Source: Mycobacterium sp. ITM-2016-00317
GTDB taxonomy: Bacteria > Actinomycetota > Actinomycetes > Mycobacteriales > Mycobacteriaceae
DNA length: 64,000 nt
Assembly: GCF_002968295.1 (NCBI RefSeq)
Contig: NZ_CP134399.1
Span: 4,836,001-4,900,000, forward strand
Reading direction: 5' to 3'
This document shows positions 39,047 through 49,526 of the stretch, piece after piece. Each line of letters opens with the position of its first letter. Position 1 is the first letter of the stretch. The notes beneath the pieces were generated by a model. It ran no database searches and had not been told where the DNA came from. It worked only from the letters and a program-made list of their open reading frames with translations. Made by a program: the position numbers and the translations under genes.

Positions 39047-39472
39047 CTAGGCGGAGTTGACCCACTCGTCGGAGCCGTCGGCGAAGTGCTGGTGCTTCCA
39101 CACCGGTAGCCGTTCCTTGACCCGGTCGACGAGGCGCGCACAGGTGTCGAACGCCGCGCCGCGGTGGTCTGCCGCGACCGCGGCGACGAGTGCGGCGTCC
39201 CCGATGTTCAGTGTGCCCACCCGGTGGCTGACGGCGATCGCGCGGACGCCCTGACTCTCGGCGGCGATCTCGGCGGCCACTTCGGCCAGGGTCTGTTCGG
39301 CCAGCGGGTGCGCCGAGTACTCCAGCCTGGTGACGGTCCGTCCACCGTCGTGGTCACGCACCACTCCGGCGAAGGCGACCACCGCGCCGGCGGCGTGGTG
39401 GGCCACGAGACTCTCGTGCTCGGCCGAGTCGATGGATTGATCGGTCAACGCGGCGCGCAGGACGGCGGTCAT
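39047..39472 (-). CDS. moaE2: Molybdopterin synthase catalytic subunit MoaE2
   Basis: 141 residues. Family segments are [60 protein letters not shown] and [22 protein letters not shown], which include the active-site Lys residues. It transfers sulphur from MoaD thiocarboxylate to cPMP. It overlaps the upstream mog gene by 4 nt in the operon moaC2-mog-moaE2. Confidence 0.93.
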   Translation of the reverse strand: MTAVLRAALTDQSIDSAEHESLVAHHAAGAVVAFAGVVRDHDGGRTVTRLEYSAHPLAEQTLAEVAAEIAAESQGVRAIAVSHRVGTLNIGDAALVAAVAADHRGAAFDTCARLVDRVKERLPVWKHQHFADGSDEWVNSA

Positions 39473-39948
39473 CGCGGGTGATCCTTGCCTTGGAGTTGGT
39501 CCAGGGCATGCTCGAGCACCTCGGCGAGAACGGCGATGCCGTCCTTGACGCCGCCCAGCGAGCCCGGGAGGTTGACGATCAGCGTGTGGCCCGCGACACC
39601 GCAGACCCCGCGGGACAGGACGGACGTCGGCACCTTGGGGAGCCCGGAGCGCCGGATAGCGTCGGCCAGGCCGGGGATCTCGTAGTCCAGCAGTGCGGCG
39701 GTCAGTTGTGGGGTGGCGTCGGTGGGCGAGATTCCGGTGCCGCCGGACGTCAGGATGACGTCGTGCCGGGCGCTGATGCCCGCGCGCAGCGCCGCGGCGA
39801 CGGGCTCACCGTCGGCCACTACGACGGGCGCGGCGGTCCTGATGCCCCGTTCGTTGAGCCAGTCGGCCAGGACCGGGCCGCACCGGTCTTCGTACACACC
39901 GCCCGCGGCCCGGGTCGACGCGATGATGACCAGGCCCGAACGCGTCAT
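39469..39948 (-). CDS. mog: Molybdopterin adenylyltransferase Mog
   Basis: 159 residues of the MogA/MoaB fold. It has the signature [18 protein letters not shown] with the catalytic Asp, [26 protein letters not shown], and an N-terminal [19 protein letters not shown]. It adenylates molybdopterin ahead of metal insertion. Start overlaps the moaC2 stop by 4 nt. Confidence 0.92.
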   Translation of the reverse strand: MTRSGLVIIASTRAAGGVYEDRCGPVLADWLNERGIRTAAPVVVADGEPVAAALRAGISARHDVILTSGGTGISPTDATPQLTAALLDYEIPGLADAIRRSGLPKVPTSVLSRGVCGVAGHTLIVNLPGSLGGVKDGIAVLAEVLEHALDQLQGKDHPR

Positions 39949-40427
39949 CTGACCCAGGTCCCTGTCTTGCCGCCTTCCTTGCGCACGACGCGGATGTCGT
40001 CGATGCGGGCCGCGCGGTCGACGGCCTTGATCATGTCGTAGACGGTGAGCGCGGCCACGCTGACCGCGGTGAGCGCTTCCATCTCCACGCCCGTGCGGTC
40101 GGTGGTACGCACGGTCGCGGTGATTCGGACCGCGCCGGGGTCGTCGTCACCGCCGACATTGAAGTCGATGTCCACGCCCGTGATCGCGAGCGGGTGGCAC
40201 AGCGGGACGAGGTCGCTGGTGCGCTTCGCGGCCAGGATCCCTGCGACACGGGCGGTCGCCAACGCGTCGCCCTTGGGCAGCCCGTTGGCCGTGATCATCG
40301 CGACCACGTCCGAAGTGGTGTGCACGGTTCCGGCGGCCACCGCGACCCGCTTGGTGGCGTCCTTGGCCGTGACGTCGACCATGTGAGCCGCGCCGGTCTC
40401 GTCGAGATGCGAGAGGCGGTCGGTCAC
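39945..40427 (-). CDS. moaC2: Cyclic pyranopterin monophosphate synthase MoaC2
   Basis: 160 residues. Conserved blocks are LSHLDETGAAHMVDVTAKDATKRVAVA, LVPLCHPLAITGVDIDF, VRTTDRTGVEMEALTAVSVAALTVYDMIKAVDR and VRKEGGKTGTW. It rearranges 3',8-cH2GTP to cPMP, acting directly after MoaA. Start GTG 40427, two nt after the Rv0863-like gene. Confidence 0.94.
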   Translation of the reverse strand: MTDRLSHLDETGAAHMVDVTAKDATKRVAVAAGTVHTTSDVVAMITANGLPKGDALATARVAGILAAKRTSDLVPLCHPLAITGVDIDFNVGGDDDPGAVRITATVRTTDRTGVEMEALTAVSVAALTVYDMIKAVDRAARIDDIRVVRKEGGKTGTWVR

Positions 40428-40429
40428 CG

Positions 40430-40615
40430 TTACCTGTTGACGACGGTGACGGCCTGGATGAAGGGCAGTTCCTCGGCCGGTAGCGGGAACGTCACGTCAC
40501 CGAACGGCGACAGTGCGCCGGTGCGGTCGGTCGCGAGCTCGCTGACCGCGTGGTCGTCGGGGTCCGTCGTGGGCCAACCCGGGTCGACGTATCGGTTCTT
40601 CTTGTCATCAGCCAC
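40430..40615 (-). CDS. Small conserved protein (Rv0863-like)
   Basis: 61 residues: [31 protein letters not shown] and so on, ending [17 protein letters not shown]. No known domain. It is first in the moaC2-mog-moaE2 operon. Start GTG 40615 is the most plausible; upstream in-frame codons overlap the divergent gene. A CACAAT hexamer ends 6 nt before GTG, possibly a leaderless promoter. Function unknown. Confidence 0.7.
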   Translation of the reverse strand: MADDKKNRYVDPGWPTTDPDDHAVSELATDRTGALSPFGDVTFPLPAEELPFIQAVTVVNR

Positions 40616-40680
40616 GGTGCCATTGTGGCAAACCACTCGTCGGCGGGCGACCTCGGGAGCCTCCTTTACGCTGGTCAGCA

Positions 40681-42950
40681 ATGAGCGCGAAGAGTCCGGG
40701 TGTTCCGCTGGGCGCCTGGTTGGCCGAACTGGACGACGAGCGGCTGATCCGGCTGCTGCGGTTGCGGCCCGATCTGACCCAGCCGCCGCCGGGCACCGTC
40801 GCCGCGTTGGCGGCGCGCGCGGCCTCACGCCAGTCGGTGAAAGTCGCGACCGACGACCTGGATTTCCGCCACCTGGTGGTGCTCGACGCGCTGCTCAGCC
40901 TGCATGCCGACACCACGGTGGTGAGTTTCGCCGAGCTGGCGGGAGCCTTGGCCGGGCGGGGCGCAGATACCGCGGACGTGCGCGCCGCGGTCGACGATCT
41001 CGCCGCGCGCGCTCTGGTCTGGGGTGATCTTGAGGGCGGGGGTGCGCTGCGGGTGGTGGCCGAGGCGGCGTCGAGCCTGCCCTGGTACCCCGGGCAGGCC
41101 ACCGCCGAGAACACGTCGCAGACCGGCGCCGAGATCACCGCGGCCCTCGAGTCGGTGGACGAGACCGCCCGGGATCTGCTGGACAAGCTGTTGGAGGGGT
41201 CGCCGATAGGGCGGACCCGCGACGCCATGCCGGGAACCCCGCCGGACCGCCCGGTCCCCCGCCTGCTGGCGGCCGGGTTGCTCCGCAGGATCGACGACGA
41301 CACCGTGATACTCCCCCGCCTCGTCGGCCAGGTGCTGCGGGGCGAGCACCCGGGTCCGGTCAGCCTGGCCGATCCCGACCCGACCGTGACGTCCACCACC
41401 GCGACCGACGTGGACGCGGTGGCCGCAGGCGCTGCGCTCGACTTTCTCCGCGAGGTCGAGGTCGTTCTCGAAACACTCAGTGACACACCGGTTCCCGAGC
41501 TGCGAAGCGGCGGGCTCGGCGTACGCGAGGTCAAACGGCTGGCCAAGGTCACCGGTATCGACGAGCGGCGTCTCGGACTGATCCTGGAGGTCAGCGCCGG
41601 CGCCGGGCTGATCGCCCCGGGCGTGCCGGAGCCGGACCCGTCCGACGGCGCGGGGTCACACTGGGCGCCGACCGTGGCGTTCGACCGGTTCGTCGAGTCC
41701 CCCACCTCCGCGAAATGGCACCTCCTGGTGTCGGCGTGGCTGGAGCTGCCCAGCCGCCCGAGCCTGATCGGCACCCGGGGAGTGGACAACAAACCCTATG
41801 CGGCGCTGTCGGATTCATTGTTCTCGACCGCGGCGCCGCTGGACCGCCGACTGCTGCTCGAGCTGCTCGCCGAGCTGCCGCCGGCGCCGGGGTCGATACG
41901 GACAGCGCCTCGCAGGCGCTGGTCTGGAAGCGGACGCGCTGGGCGGCGCGGCTGCAACCCGGTCCGGTCGGCGACATGCTCACCGAGGCCCACGCCGTCG
42001 GCGCAGTCGGCCGGGGCGCGATCGCGTCCCCGCTGCGCCGCCTGCTTGCCGGTGACGGCGACGATGCGGTGGTCGCGGCGATGGCCAAGGTGCTGCCCGC
42101 GCCGATCGATCATTTCCTGTTGCAGGCCGATCTGACGGTCGTCGTGCCCGGCCCGCTGGAACGCGGGCTCGCCGAGCAATTGGCGGCGGTGGCCAACGTC
42201 GAGTCGGCGGGCGCGGCCATGGTGTACCGGATCGACGAGGCGTCGGTGCGCCGCGCCCTCGACAGCGGCAAGACCGCAGGCGAGATCCACGCGTTGTTCG
42301 ACCGTCATTCGAGAACGCCTGTGCCGCAGGCGCTGACCTACCTGATCGACGATGTTGCGAGGCGCCACGGCCAGCTTCGGGTCGGGATGGCATCAGCGTT
42401 CGTGCGGTGCGAGGACGCCGCGCTGCTCGCCCAGGCCGTCGCGGCGCCCGCAACCGAGTCGGTGGAGCTACGCCTGCTGGCGCCGACCGTGGCGGTGTCC
42501 CAGGCGCCGATCGCGGACGTGCTCACCGCGCTGCGCACCGCCGGCTTCGCCCCGGCGGCCGAGGATGCGAGCGGCGCGATCGTCGATCTGCGCAGCCGGG
42601 GCACCCGCGTGCCGTCCCCGGGCCGACGGCGCGGATACCGGCACAACCCGGTGCCCACAGATCAGACCCTGGCCGCGATCGTGGCCGTCCTGCGTAAGGT
42701 CGCGTCGACGCCGTCGACCGGCTTGCGGCTGGATCCCGCGGTGGCGATCTCGGAGCTGCAGCAGGCGGCGCACCTCCAGGAGTCGGTGGTCATCGGCTAC
42801 GTCGATCCGGCGGGTGTGGCCACGCAGCGGGTGGTGGCCCCGATCAACGTGCGGGGCGGCCAGTTGACCGCCTACGACCCGGCGTCTGGCCGGGTGCGCG
42901 AGTTCGCCATCCACCGGGTCACATCGGTGGTGTCGGCGGAATCCGGATAA
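40681..42950 (+). pseudogene. Helicase-associated domain protein (Rv0862c-like), frameshifted in this sequence
   Basis: About 755 residues when joined. The N-terminal frame ([23 protein letters not shown]...) continues to ELPP; the C-terminal frame takes over at GAGVDTDSASQALVWKRTRWAARLQPGPVG and runs to VTSVVSAESG. The switch lies at 41883 and is repaired by one extra G (CCGCCGGG for CCGCCGG). The protein family carries a helicase C-terminal-like domain next to the XPB gene in mycobacteria, so it may work with XPB. Either a sequencing error or a real inactivation. Confidence 0.8.
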
Positions 42951-42981
42951 TGGGTGGGATGACTTACCACCGAGGTGCCGC

Positions 42982-44631
42982 GTGACTGACGGCCCGCTGA
43001 TCGTGCAGTCCGACAAGACGGTGCTGCTCGAAGTCGACCACGAGCTCGCCGGGGAGGCCCGCGCGGCGATCGCGCCGTTCGCCGAGCTCGAGCGTGCGCC
43101 TGAGCACATCCACACCTATCGCATCACCCCGCTGGCGCTCTGGAATGCCCGCGCCGCAGGTCACGACGCCGAACAGGTGGTGGATGCGCTGGTCACGTAC
43201 TCCCGCTACGCGGTGCCGCAGCCCCTGCTCGTCGACATCGTCGACACGATGGGCCGTTACGGACGGCTGCAGCTGGTCAAGCACCCGGCGCACGGCCTGA
43301 CCCTGGTCAGTTTCGATCGCGCCGTGCTCGAAGAGGTGCTGCGGAACAAGAAGATCGCGCCCATGCTCGGCGCCCGCCTCGACGACGACACCGTCGTCGT
43401 GCACAACAGCGAGCGCGGCCGGGTCAAGCAGATGCTGCTCAAGATCGGCTGGCCGGCGGAGGACCTCGCCGGCTACGTCGACGGGGAAGCCCACCCGATC
43501 GAGCTCGCGCAGGACGGCTGGCAGCTGCGCGACTATCAGCAGATGGCCGCCGACTCGTTCTGGGACGGTGGATCCGGTGTGGTGGTGCTGCCCTGCGGTG
43601 CCGGAAAGACGCTGGTGGGCGCCGCCGCCATGGCCAAGGCGGGGGCCACCACGTTGATCCTGGTGACGAACACCGTCGCCGGCCGGCAGTGGAAACGCGA
43701 GCTCATCGCGCGGACCTCGCTGACCGAGGAGGAGATCGGCGAGTACTCCGGCGAGCGCAAGGAGATCCGGCCGGTTACCATCGCGACCTACCAGGTGATC
43801 ACCCGCCGCACCAAGGGCGAGTACAAGCACCTGGAGTTGTTCGACAGCCGGGACTGGGGCCTGATCGTCTATGACGAGGTGCACCTGCTGCCCGCGCCGG
43901 TGTTCCGGATGACGGCCGACCTGCAGTCACGCAGGCGCCTCGGCCTGACCGCCACCCTGATCCGTGAGGACGGGCGCGAGGGCGACGTGTTCTCGCTGAT
44001 CGGCCCGAAGCGCTACGACGCGCCGTGGAAGGACATCGAGGCGCAGGGCTGGATCGCCCCCGCCGAGTGCATCGAGGTCCGCGTCACGATGACCGACAAC
44101 GAACGCATGCTCTACGCCACCTCCGAACCCGAGGAGCGGTACAAGTTGTGTGCGACGGCACACACCAAGATCGCCGTGGTGAAGTCGATCCTGGAGCGAC
44201 ATCCCGACGAGCCGACGTTGGTGATCGGCGCCTACCTCGATCAACTCGACGAGTTGGGTGCCGAGTTGGACGCCCCGGTGATCCAGGGGTCGACGAAGAA
44301 CGCCGAGCGTGAGGCTCTGTTCGACGGTTTCCGGCGCGGTGAGATCCGCACCCTGGTGGTGTCCAAGGTGGCGAACTTCTCCATTGATCTGCCCGAGGCC
44401 AGCGTGGCCGTGCAGGTGTCCGGGACGTTCGGGTCGCGGCAGGAAGAGGCGCAGCGGCTGGGGAGGTTGCTGCGACCGAAGGCAGACGGCGGCGGCGCGG
44501 TTTTCTACTCGGTGGTCTCCCGGGACAGCCTGGACGCCGAGTACGCCGCACACCGGCAGCGCTTCCTCGCCGAACAGGGGTATGCCTACATCATCAAGGA
44601 CGCCGACGACCTGCTCGGGCCCGCGATCTGA
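42982..44631 (+). CDS. xpb: XPB/Ercc3-type DNA helicase
   Basis: 549 residues, superfamily 2. After an N-terminal damage-recognition-like part (1-170) come the motifs: WQLRDYQQMAADSFW, Walker A VLPCGAGKTLVG, the DEVH box in LIVYDEVHLL, GLTATLIREDGR with the RED motif, and C-terminal helicase motifs KVANFSIDLPEASVAVQVSG and EAQRLGRLLRPK. It is a 3'-5' DNA unwinding enzyme implicated in repair. Start GTG 42982 with GAGGTG upstream. It is the last gene of the conserved block before accessory DNA begins. Confidence 0.93.
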   Translation: MTDGPLIVQSDKTVLLEVDHELAGEARAAIAPFAELERAPEHIHTYRITPLALWNARAAGHDAEQVVDALVTYSRYAVPQPLLVDIVDTMGRYGRLQLVKHPAHGLTLVSFDRAVLEEVLRNKKIAPMLGARLDDDTVVVHNSERGRVKQMLLKIGWPAEDLAGYVDGEAHPIELAQDGWQLRDYQQMAADSFWDGGSGVVVLPCGAGKTLVGAAAMAKAGATTLILVTNTVAGRQWKRELIARTSLTEEEIGEYSGERKEIRPVTIATYQVITRRTKGEYKHLELFDSRDWGLIVYDEVHLLPAPVFRMTADLQSRRRLGLTATLIREDGREGDVFSLIGPKRYDAPWKDIEAQGWIAPAECIEVRVTMTDNERMLYATSEPEERYKLCATAHTKIAVVKSILERHPDEPTLVIGAYLDQLDELGAELDAPVIQGSTKNAEREALFDGFRRGEIRTLVVSKVANFSIDLPEASVAVQVSGTFGSRQEEAQRLGRLLRPKADGGGAVFYSVVSRDSLDAEYAAHRQRFLAEQGYAYIIKDADDLLGPAI

Positions 44632-45108
44632 CCGTCCGGCCCGTCCGCGCGCGGTCGAACCCTGATGTAAACCTGGGCACGAGCGAAGTGCAAATCGAAT
44701 TCAGGACCTTGCTGGGCGATAACCTGAAGTCAGTAATGATCGCCAGAAAATATTTGCTAGCCAACGATCAAGCATCTCTACATCAGTAGAGCCGAGGGAC
44801 TATCGGCATCGGCGCACAATCGGGCACCGACGGCTCAACACATATGCCAATCGAGTACATCGGCACTGCCAGACCATAATTCCGTCACGTCTTGCTGAGA
44901 CCCTGGAGAGTGGCTGACCAAACAGCCGCCACCGCGTCCCCACCTCGCCATTAGCGCTCAGTGGAAATTCTGGCAATGACATTCGGGTTTGCTCTAATTG
45001 CGTTTATGTGCGCGGAGTTCGAAATTGCTGCACAAATTCTTCTCATGGCAGAGCATGTGGATGCCGGGGCTGCAGCCAGGGGAGATTTCTACATCACGGG
45101 GGTCGCAC
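44632..45108. other. Noncoding AT-richer boundary segment
   Basis: No convincing gene. Composition is visibly more AT-rich than the flanks (for example GCCAGAAAATATTTGCTAG). It contains a hairpin CTCTACATCAGTAGAG (44776-44791; 6-bp arms, 4-nt loop) without a T-run, and TTCAGG...CCTGAA arms near 44700. It separates the conserved xpb block from the accessory region and probably holds the promoter of the beta-helix gene. Confidence 0.5.
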
Positions 45109-47613
45109 ATGGACCGCGTCGTTCGCGATACGAACAACACGGGGAACATTCCGTCACCGCCAGTCGCTCAGCAGCCCCACCGGCGCAATCACCGCAAACA
45201 CCGACGGGTCGAGCCCTATGCGTGGCTGGCCGCGGGCGCGGTGAGCGTCGGTATCGCCGCCGCGATCTCCGGCTCCGGAATCGCCTACGCCGACGAGACG
45301 GCCGGATCCGTCGGGCCGGCCAGCAGCCCGTCGTCGCAGAGCGGTGCGACATCCGGTGGAGCCGCCGACGCCACGGCTGACCAGGATCCTGAGCCGCAGG
45401 ATGACAGCGACTCCGAAGAAGAGGCCACCGACCTCGACGACACCGACGGCGGGCACACCGAACAGGACACGCCCGAGGTTCCGGCCGAGGACACCGTCGA
45501 CGACGATTCCGACGCCCCGATCGACCCGGATGCCGATGACGAAGCAGCCGACTCGGACAACGACGGACCCGCACCGACCCGGCCGGACGCCGCGGAGGTC
45601 GAGGAACGCGACACCACACGACCGAAGAGTGACGCCGACGAGGACCTGGTCTCCGAGGGTTCGGCTTCCGAGGACACGGTCTCCGGGACCGACTCCGAGC
45701 CGGTCGTCGACGCCGATCCGGAACCGGTCACCCCGCGCGAGGAGGACGCGGCCGCGAGCGAGCCGGCGGCTGCTCCGGCGGTGACGGTGGCGCCGGCCGC
45801 CGCCCAGGCCGGCCGCTCGACGGTGTCCCAGGCGTCGCGAACGGTCACGACCCTGCAGACAGCGGCCGTGTCGGCGGCGGAGACACCGGCAGCGCCGAAG
45901 ACTCTGGCGGAACTTCTCCGAGCACTCTTCCTGAACTTCCAGCGCACGTACTTCAACAAGACGCCGACGGCGAAACCTGTTCAGAAGCCAGGCCAGTCCA
46001 GCCAGGGTGTGGTCACCGGCACTGTCGGCGCGAAGGATCCCGACGGGGATCCCCTCGAGGTGGAGCTGTCGACCGGACCCAAGCGCGGCAGCGTGCAGGT
46101 AGACGCTGCCGGCAACTACACCTACACCCCCTCGGAGTCGTTGGCGGCCAGCGGAGGGACCGACACGTTCACAGTGGTGGTTCGCGAAACCAACGCCGAC
46201 TCCCACACCCACGGTTTCCAGGGCATGTGGAACAAGATGGTTCGCGCGTTGACCGGCGCGACGGTGGGCATGCCCGACGGCACCGTCCTGCAGACGGTGA
46301 CCGTGACCATCGCGAAGGTGGGCACGGGCACGCCGGGCGGTGGCCCGGGAGAACAGCCCTCCCAGAGTCCGGGCGGCTACGACGCAGGGCTGAAGGATCC
46401 GTTCCAGCACCCCGACGAGGCGACCGGAAAGACACACAACGTCCGCGATTACGGTGCCACGTCGGACAAGCGGGGCGACAACGACGCCGCCGCGATCCAG
46501 CGGGCCATCGACGCCGCCGAAGCCGGTGACGTCGTGTACATCCCCGACGGCGTGTATCACGTGAAGTCGAGGATCACGCTCAAGACCGGGGTTTCGCTGA
46601 TCGGTCAGTCGCAGGAATCGACCGTACTGGCCAGCGCCTTCTCCGGACTCTCCTATCTGTTCACGAACCCGTACGCGGTGATCTATGCAGGCGCCGGCAC
46701 GACCAACCTGACGGTTTCGAGCTTCACCATCACGAAGGCCTCGGGCAAGATCTACAACGCCGCGGTCAGTCTCGGCTCGGAGAACGGCGGTCAGGTCTCG
46801 CGAATCGCGGTCAAGGACCTGTTCATCGAGAAGCACCGCCGCTTCGGCATCCAGCTGCAGAACGCCGACAACGTCCTGGTCGACGGGAACGTGATCAGGA
46901 ATGCCTCCGCACTCGACGGCGGCGGGTCGGGGTACGGCGTGATCATCGATCAGGCGGGCTCGCACAACAATTGGGTCAGGAACAACACCATCGGCCCGGT
47001 CATCCGTCACGGCATCCTCATCCAGGAGTATGCGCACCACAACCTGATCGAGCACAACACCATCACCGGCGCGGTGTCCGGCGCGATCGACCTGCACGGC
47101 GAGGACGAGTACAGCAATGAGATCCGGTACAACACCGTCTCCGACTGTGTCCGCAACGGAACCTCGGTGAGCCCCAACGGGGCCGGTATCGAGATCGGTG
47201 AGTACAGCGGAGTCATCGGGACCGACAAGTTCCACGACAATTCCGGACCCAACAACTGGATTCACCACAACATCGTCTACAACTGCACCTGCGGCCTGCG
47301 GATCGTCAACAACAGCAACAACACCTGGATCGAAGACAACATCTTCTACGACAATCTGGAAGCCGGCATCAAGGCCGACCTGGCCCCGCTCGAAGACCTC
47401 TACATCCGACGCAACACGATCTACGGCAACGGCAACGGCATCCTGCTCAACGATGTCCGCGGCGCCGTGCTCGAAGACAACAAGGTGACGGACAACCGCA
47501 AGTACGGCATCTGGACCAACAGTGGTGTCACCGAATTCCTCATCTCCGGCAACACCGTCACCGGCAACGGGACGAACCTCGTCATCGGTAGCGAAGACGG
47601 GACGGTGACCTAG
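45109..47613 (+). CDS. Secreted right-handed beta-helix protein with acidic linker and Ig/VCBS-like domain
   Basis: 834 residues. A long basic n-region (HRRNHRKHRRVEPY) precedes the signal helix, with cleavage near GIAYADE. An Asp/Glu-rich linker covers about 65-230, then RTYFNKTPTAKP, an Ig/VCBS-like domain (VDAAGNYTYTP, GGTDTFTVVVRETNADSHTHG), and a pectate-lyase-like start (HNVRDYGATSDKRGDNDAAAIQRAIDAAEAGDVVYIPDG). Many parallel beta-helix turns follow (NTWIEDNIFYDNLEAGIKA and similar). Such folds occur in polysaccharide lyases and epimerases; no catalytic residues can be assigned. GGGGG lies 6 nt before ATG 45109. It sits beside the polysaccharide locus. Confidence 0.85.
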   Translation: MDRVVRDTNNTGNIPSPPVAQQPHRRNHRKHRRVEPYAWLAAGAVSVGIAAAISGSGIAYADETAGSVGPASSPSSQSGATSGGAADATADQDPEPQDDSDSEEEATDLDDTDGGHTEQDTPEVPAEDTVDDDSDAPIDPDADDEAADSDNDGPAPTRPDAAEVEERDTTRPKSDADEDLVSEGSASEDTVSGTDSEPVVDADPEPVTPREEDAAASEPAAAPAVTVAPAAAQAGRSTVSQASRTVTTLQTAAVSAAETPAAPKTLAELLRALFLNFQRTYFNKTPTAKPVQKPGQSSQGVVTGTVGAKDPDGDPLEVELSTGPKRGSVQVDAAGNYTYTPSESLAASGGTDTFTVVVRETNADSHTHGFQGMWNKMVRALTGATVGMPDGTVLQTVTVTIAKVGTGTPGGGPGEQPSQSPGGYDAGLKDPFQHPDEATGKTHNVRDYGATSDKRGDNDAAAIQRAIDAAEAGDVVYIPDGVYHVKSRITLKTGVSLIGQSQESTVLASAFSGLSYLFTNPYAVIYAGAGTTNLTVSSFTITKASGKIYNAAVSLGSENGGQVSRIAVKDLFIEKHRRFGIQLQNADNVLVDGNVIRNASALDGGGSGYGVIIDQAGSHNNWVRNNTIGPVIRHGILIQEYAHHNLIEHNTITGAVSGAIDLHGEDEYSNEIRYNTVSDCVRNGTSVSPNGAGIEIGEYSGVIGTDKFHDNSGPNNWIHHNIVYNCTCGLRIVNNSNNTWIEDNIFYDNLEAGIKADLAPLEDLYIRRNTIYGNGNGILLNDVRGAVLEDNKVTDNRKYGIWTNSGVTEFLISGNTVTGNGTNLVIGSEDGTVT

Positions 47614-47949
47614 TCGCAGCGATGACAATGTCGGGCCCTGCCTGACCGGACCGTGTGGTCACGGTTGCTACAGACTCGATCGAAGTCAAGCCTCCGAGAC
47701 CGGCCCAGCGACGGTGGCGGTAGGAGCATTCGATCCAGATTTACCGTTGAGCGCGCGGAGAAACGTTTCAGCTGCGAACCGACTCGCCGGGTCGGTCACG
47801 TCGCCGATCAATTCGCTAGGCTGCAGACAGATATCAGACTTCGCCACCAGCCCGCCTCGGCCGGGCACAACGGGAAAGGGCTGACTGCGATAGCTACTCG
47901 TGCGGTTGACTATCGCGGCGCCGGTGGCACACTCCGCGGTAGCGAATAG
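47614..47949. other. Gap between beta-helix gene and lipase remnant
   Basis: No secure gene. On the minus strand 47686-47958 can be read as about 90 residues (MTHLFATAECATGAAIV... to the C-terminal TATVAGPVSEA) with protein-like composition, but it has no ribosome-binding site, overlaps the lipase start and matches nothing I recognise. I leave it uncalled. Confidence 0.4.
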
Positions 47950-49266
47950 ATGCGTCATCGTCAGAGCAGCAGAAGTACTGCGCCACGCGCGGCGCTGGCA
48001 GCTTTCGCCAGATCGAGCTGGCGTCTGGTCTTTCCACTTCTCTTGATTCTTTCGATGTTCGGCTTGACCACCGCTGACCCGCCGTTTCCGTCCGCACCGA
48101 TCGCTACCCCGATCGTGGTGCCGTTGCCTGATGTCCCCGCAGATGTCTGGCAGAGCCGTGGCCTGATCGTCCGCAAGGAATCCTACGACCCGCCGCTTGC
48201 TGACCCTGAGTCGGTACTTGGTGGCGCGTGGCGTGCCGTCTATAGGTCGGTCTCCGGCGTGGACGGCGGAGAACGCGAGGTTACCGGGGCATTCTTCCTC
48301 CCCGCGGAACCCGCCGGCTGATGGCTGGCCGGTTGTTTCGCTTGCACACGGAACGACCGGCATCGGCACCGACTGCGGTCCCTCCTACCAGCCGGATCTT
48401 CAGGGATACTCGCCGATCGTCGAGTCATTGCTCGACAGGAAGTACGCCGTCGCGCTCAGTGATTACGAAGGACTCGGCCCCTTTGGTACACATCTGTACC
48501 TCGAACAACGGACTGCGGCATTCAACACGATCGATGCCGTCCGTGCCCTACGCGAGATCTCGCCCACTGTGTCCACACGCTGGGCAGCGATCGGTTATTC
48601 ACAGGGCGGACAGGCGGTGTGGGCCGCCAACGAGTTGAACCCGTACTACGGCGGTGGTCTCGACCTGGTGGGGAGCGTCGCGCTCGCTCCAGCGGCGAAT
48701 GTGACGGCCACGGCGGACCTCATCTGGTCGCGTTCGGTCACGGAAGAACAGCTAGCGCTGTACCCGCTGTTCATCGTCGGCTTGGGCCGGTACAACCCAG
48801 ATCTCGACCAGAAGGCCTTTCTGCATGGTGCAGCCGAGGCCCAGCGGAAACGCCTGAGCCACTGTGCGCAACGGCGTGAGCCGCAGCAACCCCAAGAAGC
48901 ATCCCAGCGCCGGTCCCGTGGAAAACCGTCGTCGATCAGCTGAGCGGGACGAACGAGACCACGCCGAACTCCCCCCACGACATCGCCGACCTGCGGAATG
49001 CGATGCGCAAAATCGCGCTACCCCAACGCCCCTTGGACCGGCCGATGCTCGTCGTCTCCGGTGCCGTGGACACCCTCGTCTTTCCGCAATGGGTGCGCAC
49101 CGCGGTAGCCGGCAGCTGCTCACTAGGCGGACACGTCGAGTACCGACAGATTCCGGGCGCCGATCACGCCAATGTTCTGTGGAAAGCCTCCTCGATAGTG
49201 GCGAGGTGGGTGGCCGCTCGATTCGACGGGGTCCCTGCGCCATCGAACTGTCCAACCCGGCATTGA
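47950..49266 (+). pseudogene. Secretory lipase-family alpha/beta hydrolase remnant
   Basis: A signal peptide (LVFPLLLILSMFGLTTADPP) and the N-terminal domain lie in one frame to a stop at 48319-48321. The nucleophile region GYSQGGQAVWAANEL and its surroundings lie in a second frame (one extra C in the run at 48310-48312 would explain the switch). The C-terminal part (RPMLVVSGAVDTLVFPQWV...IPGADHANVLW, with acid Asp and His) is back in the first frame after a second shift near 48860-48900. Family resemblance is to mycobacterial secretory lipases. Two frameshifts make it non-functional unless both are sequencing errors. Confidence 0.78.
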
Positions 49267-49526
49267 GGCTGAGCACGTCCGCCGGCCAAGGGTAAGAACG
49301 CGATCACCCGCCTGCAACGGCTGTTCCGGTTATCCGGCCAACGCTCCGGCGAGCGCGGACATTTGGCTTGGGTTGACCGGTGTTGGAACAGCAGGCCTAG
49401 CCGGTCAGAATAAGTTGTTTGCCGAAGTATGTTGCGGCGGTGCGCAGATAGTCGCCTTTGGCGTGGGCTCCGCTACGTGGATCACACCCGCGCTAATGCG
49501 CAACTACCCGCTCAGCCGCACAACTG

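Noticed and set aside
45154-47628. 824-codon minus-strand reading over the beta-helix gene
   Set aside because: Repeat-like VDG/VVD strings mirror the sense-strand codon pattern; the sense gene has signal peptide, Ig domain and beta-helix turns.
49267-49526. Possible small membrane protein (plus strand, around 49373-49561)
   Set aside because: A short hydrophobic stretch (TGVGTAGLAG...VAFGVGSATWITPAL) looks protein-like, but there is no ribosome-binding site, no family match, and it overlaps the GNAT gene; at best a remnant.
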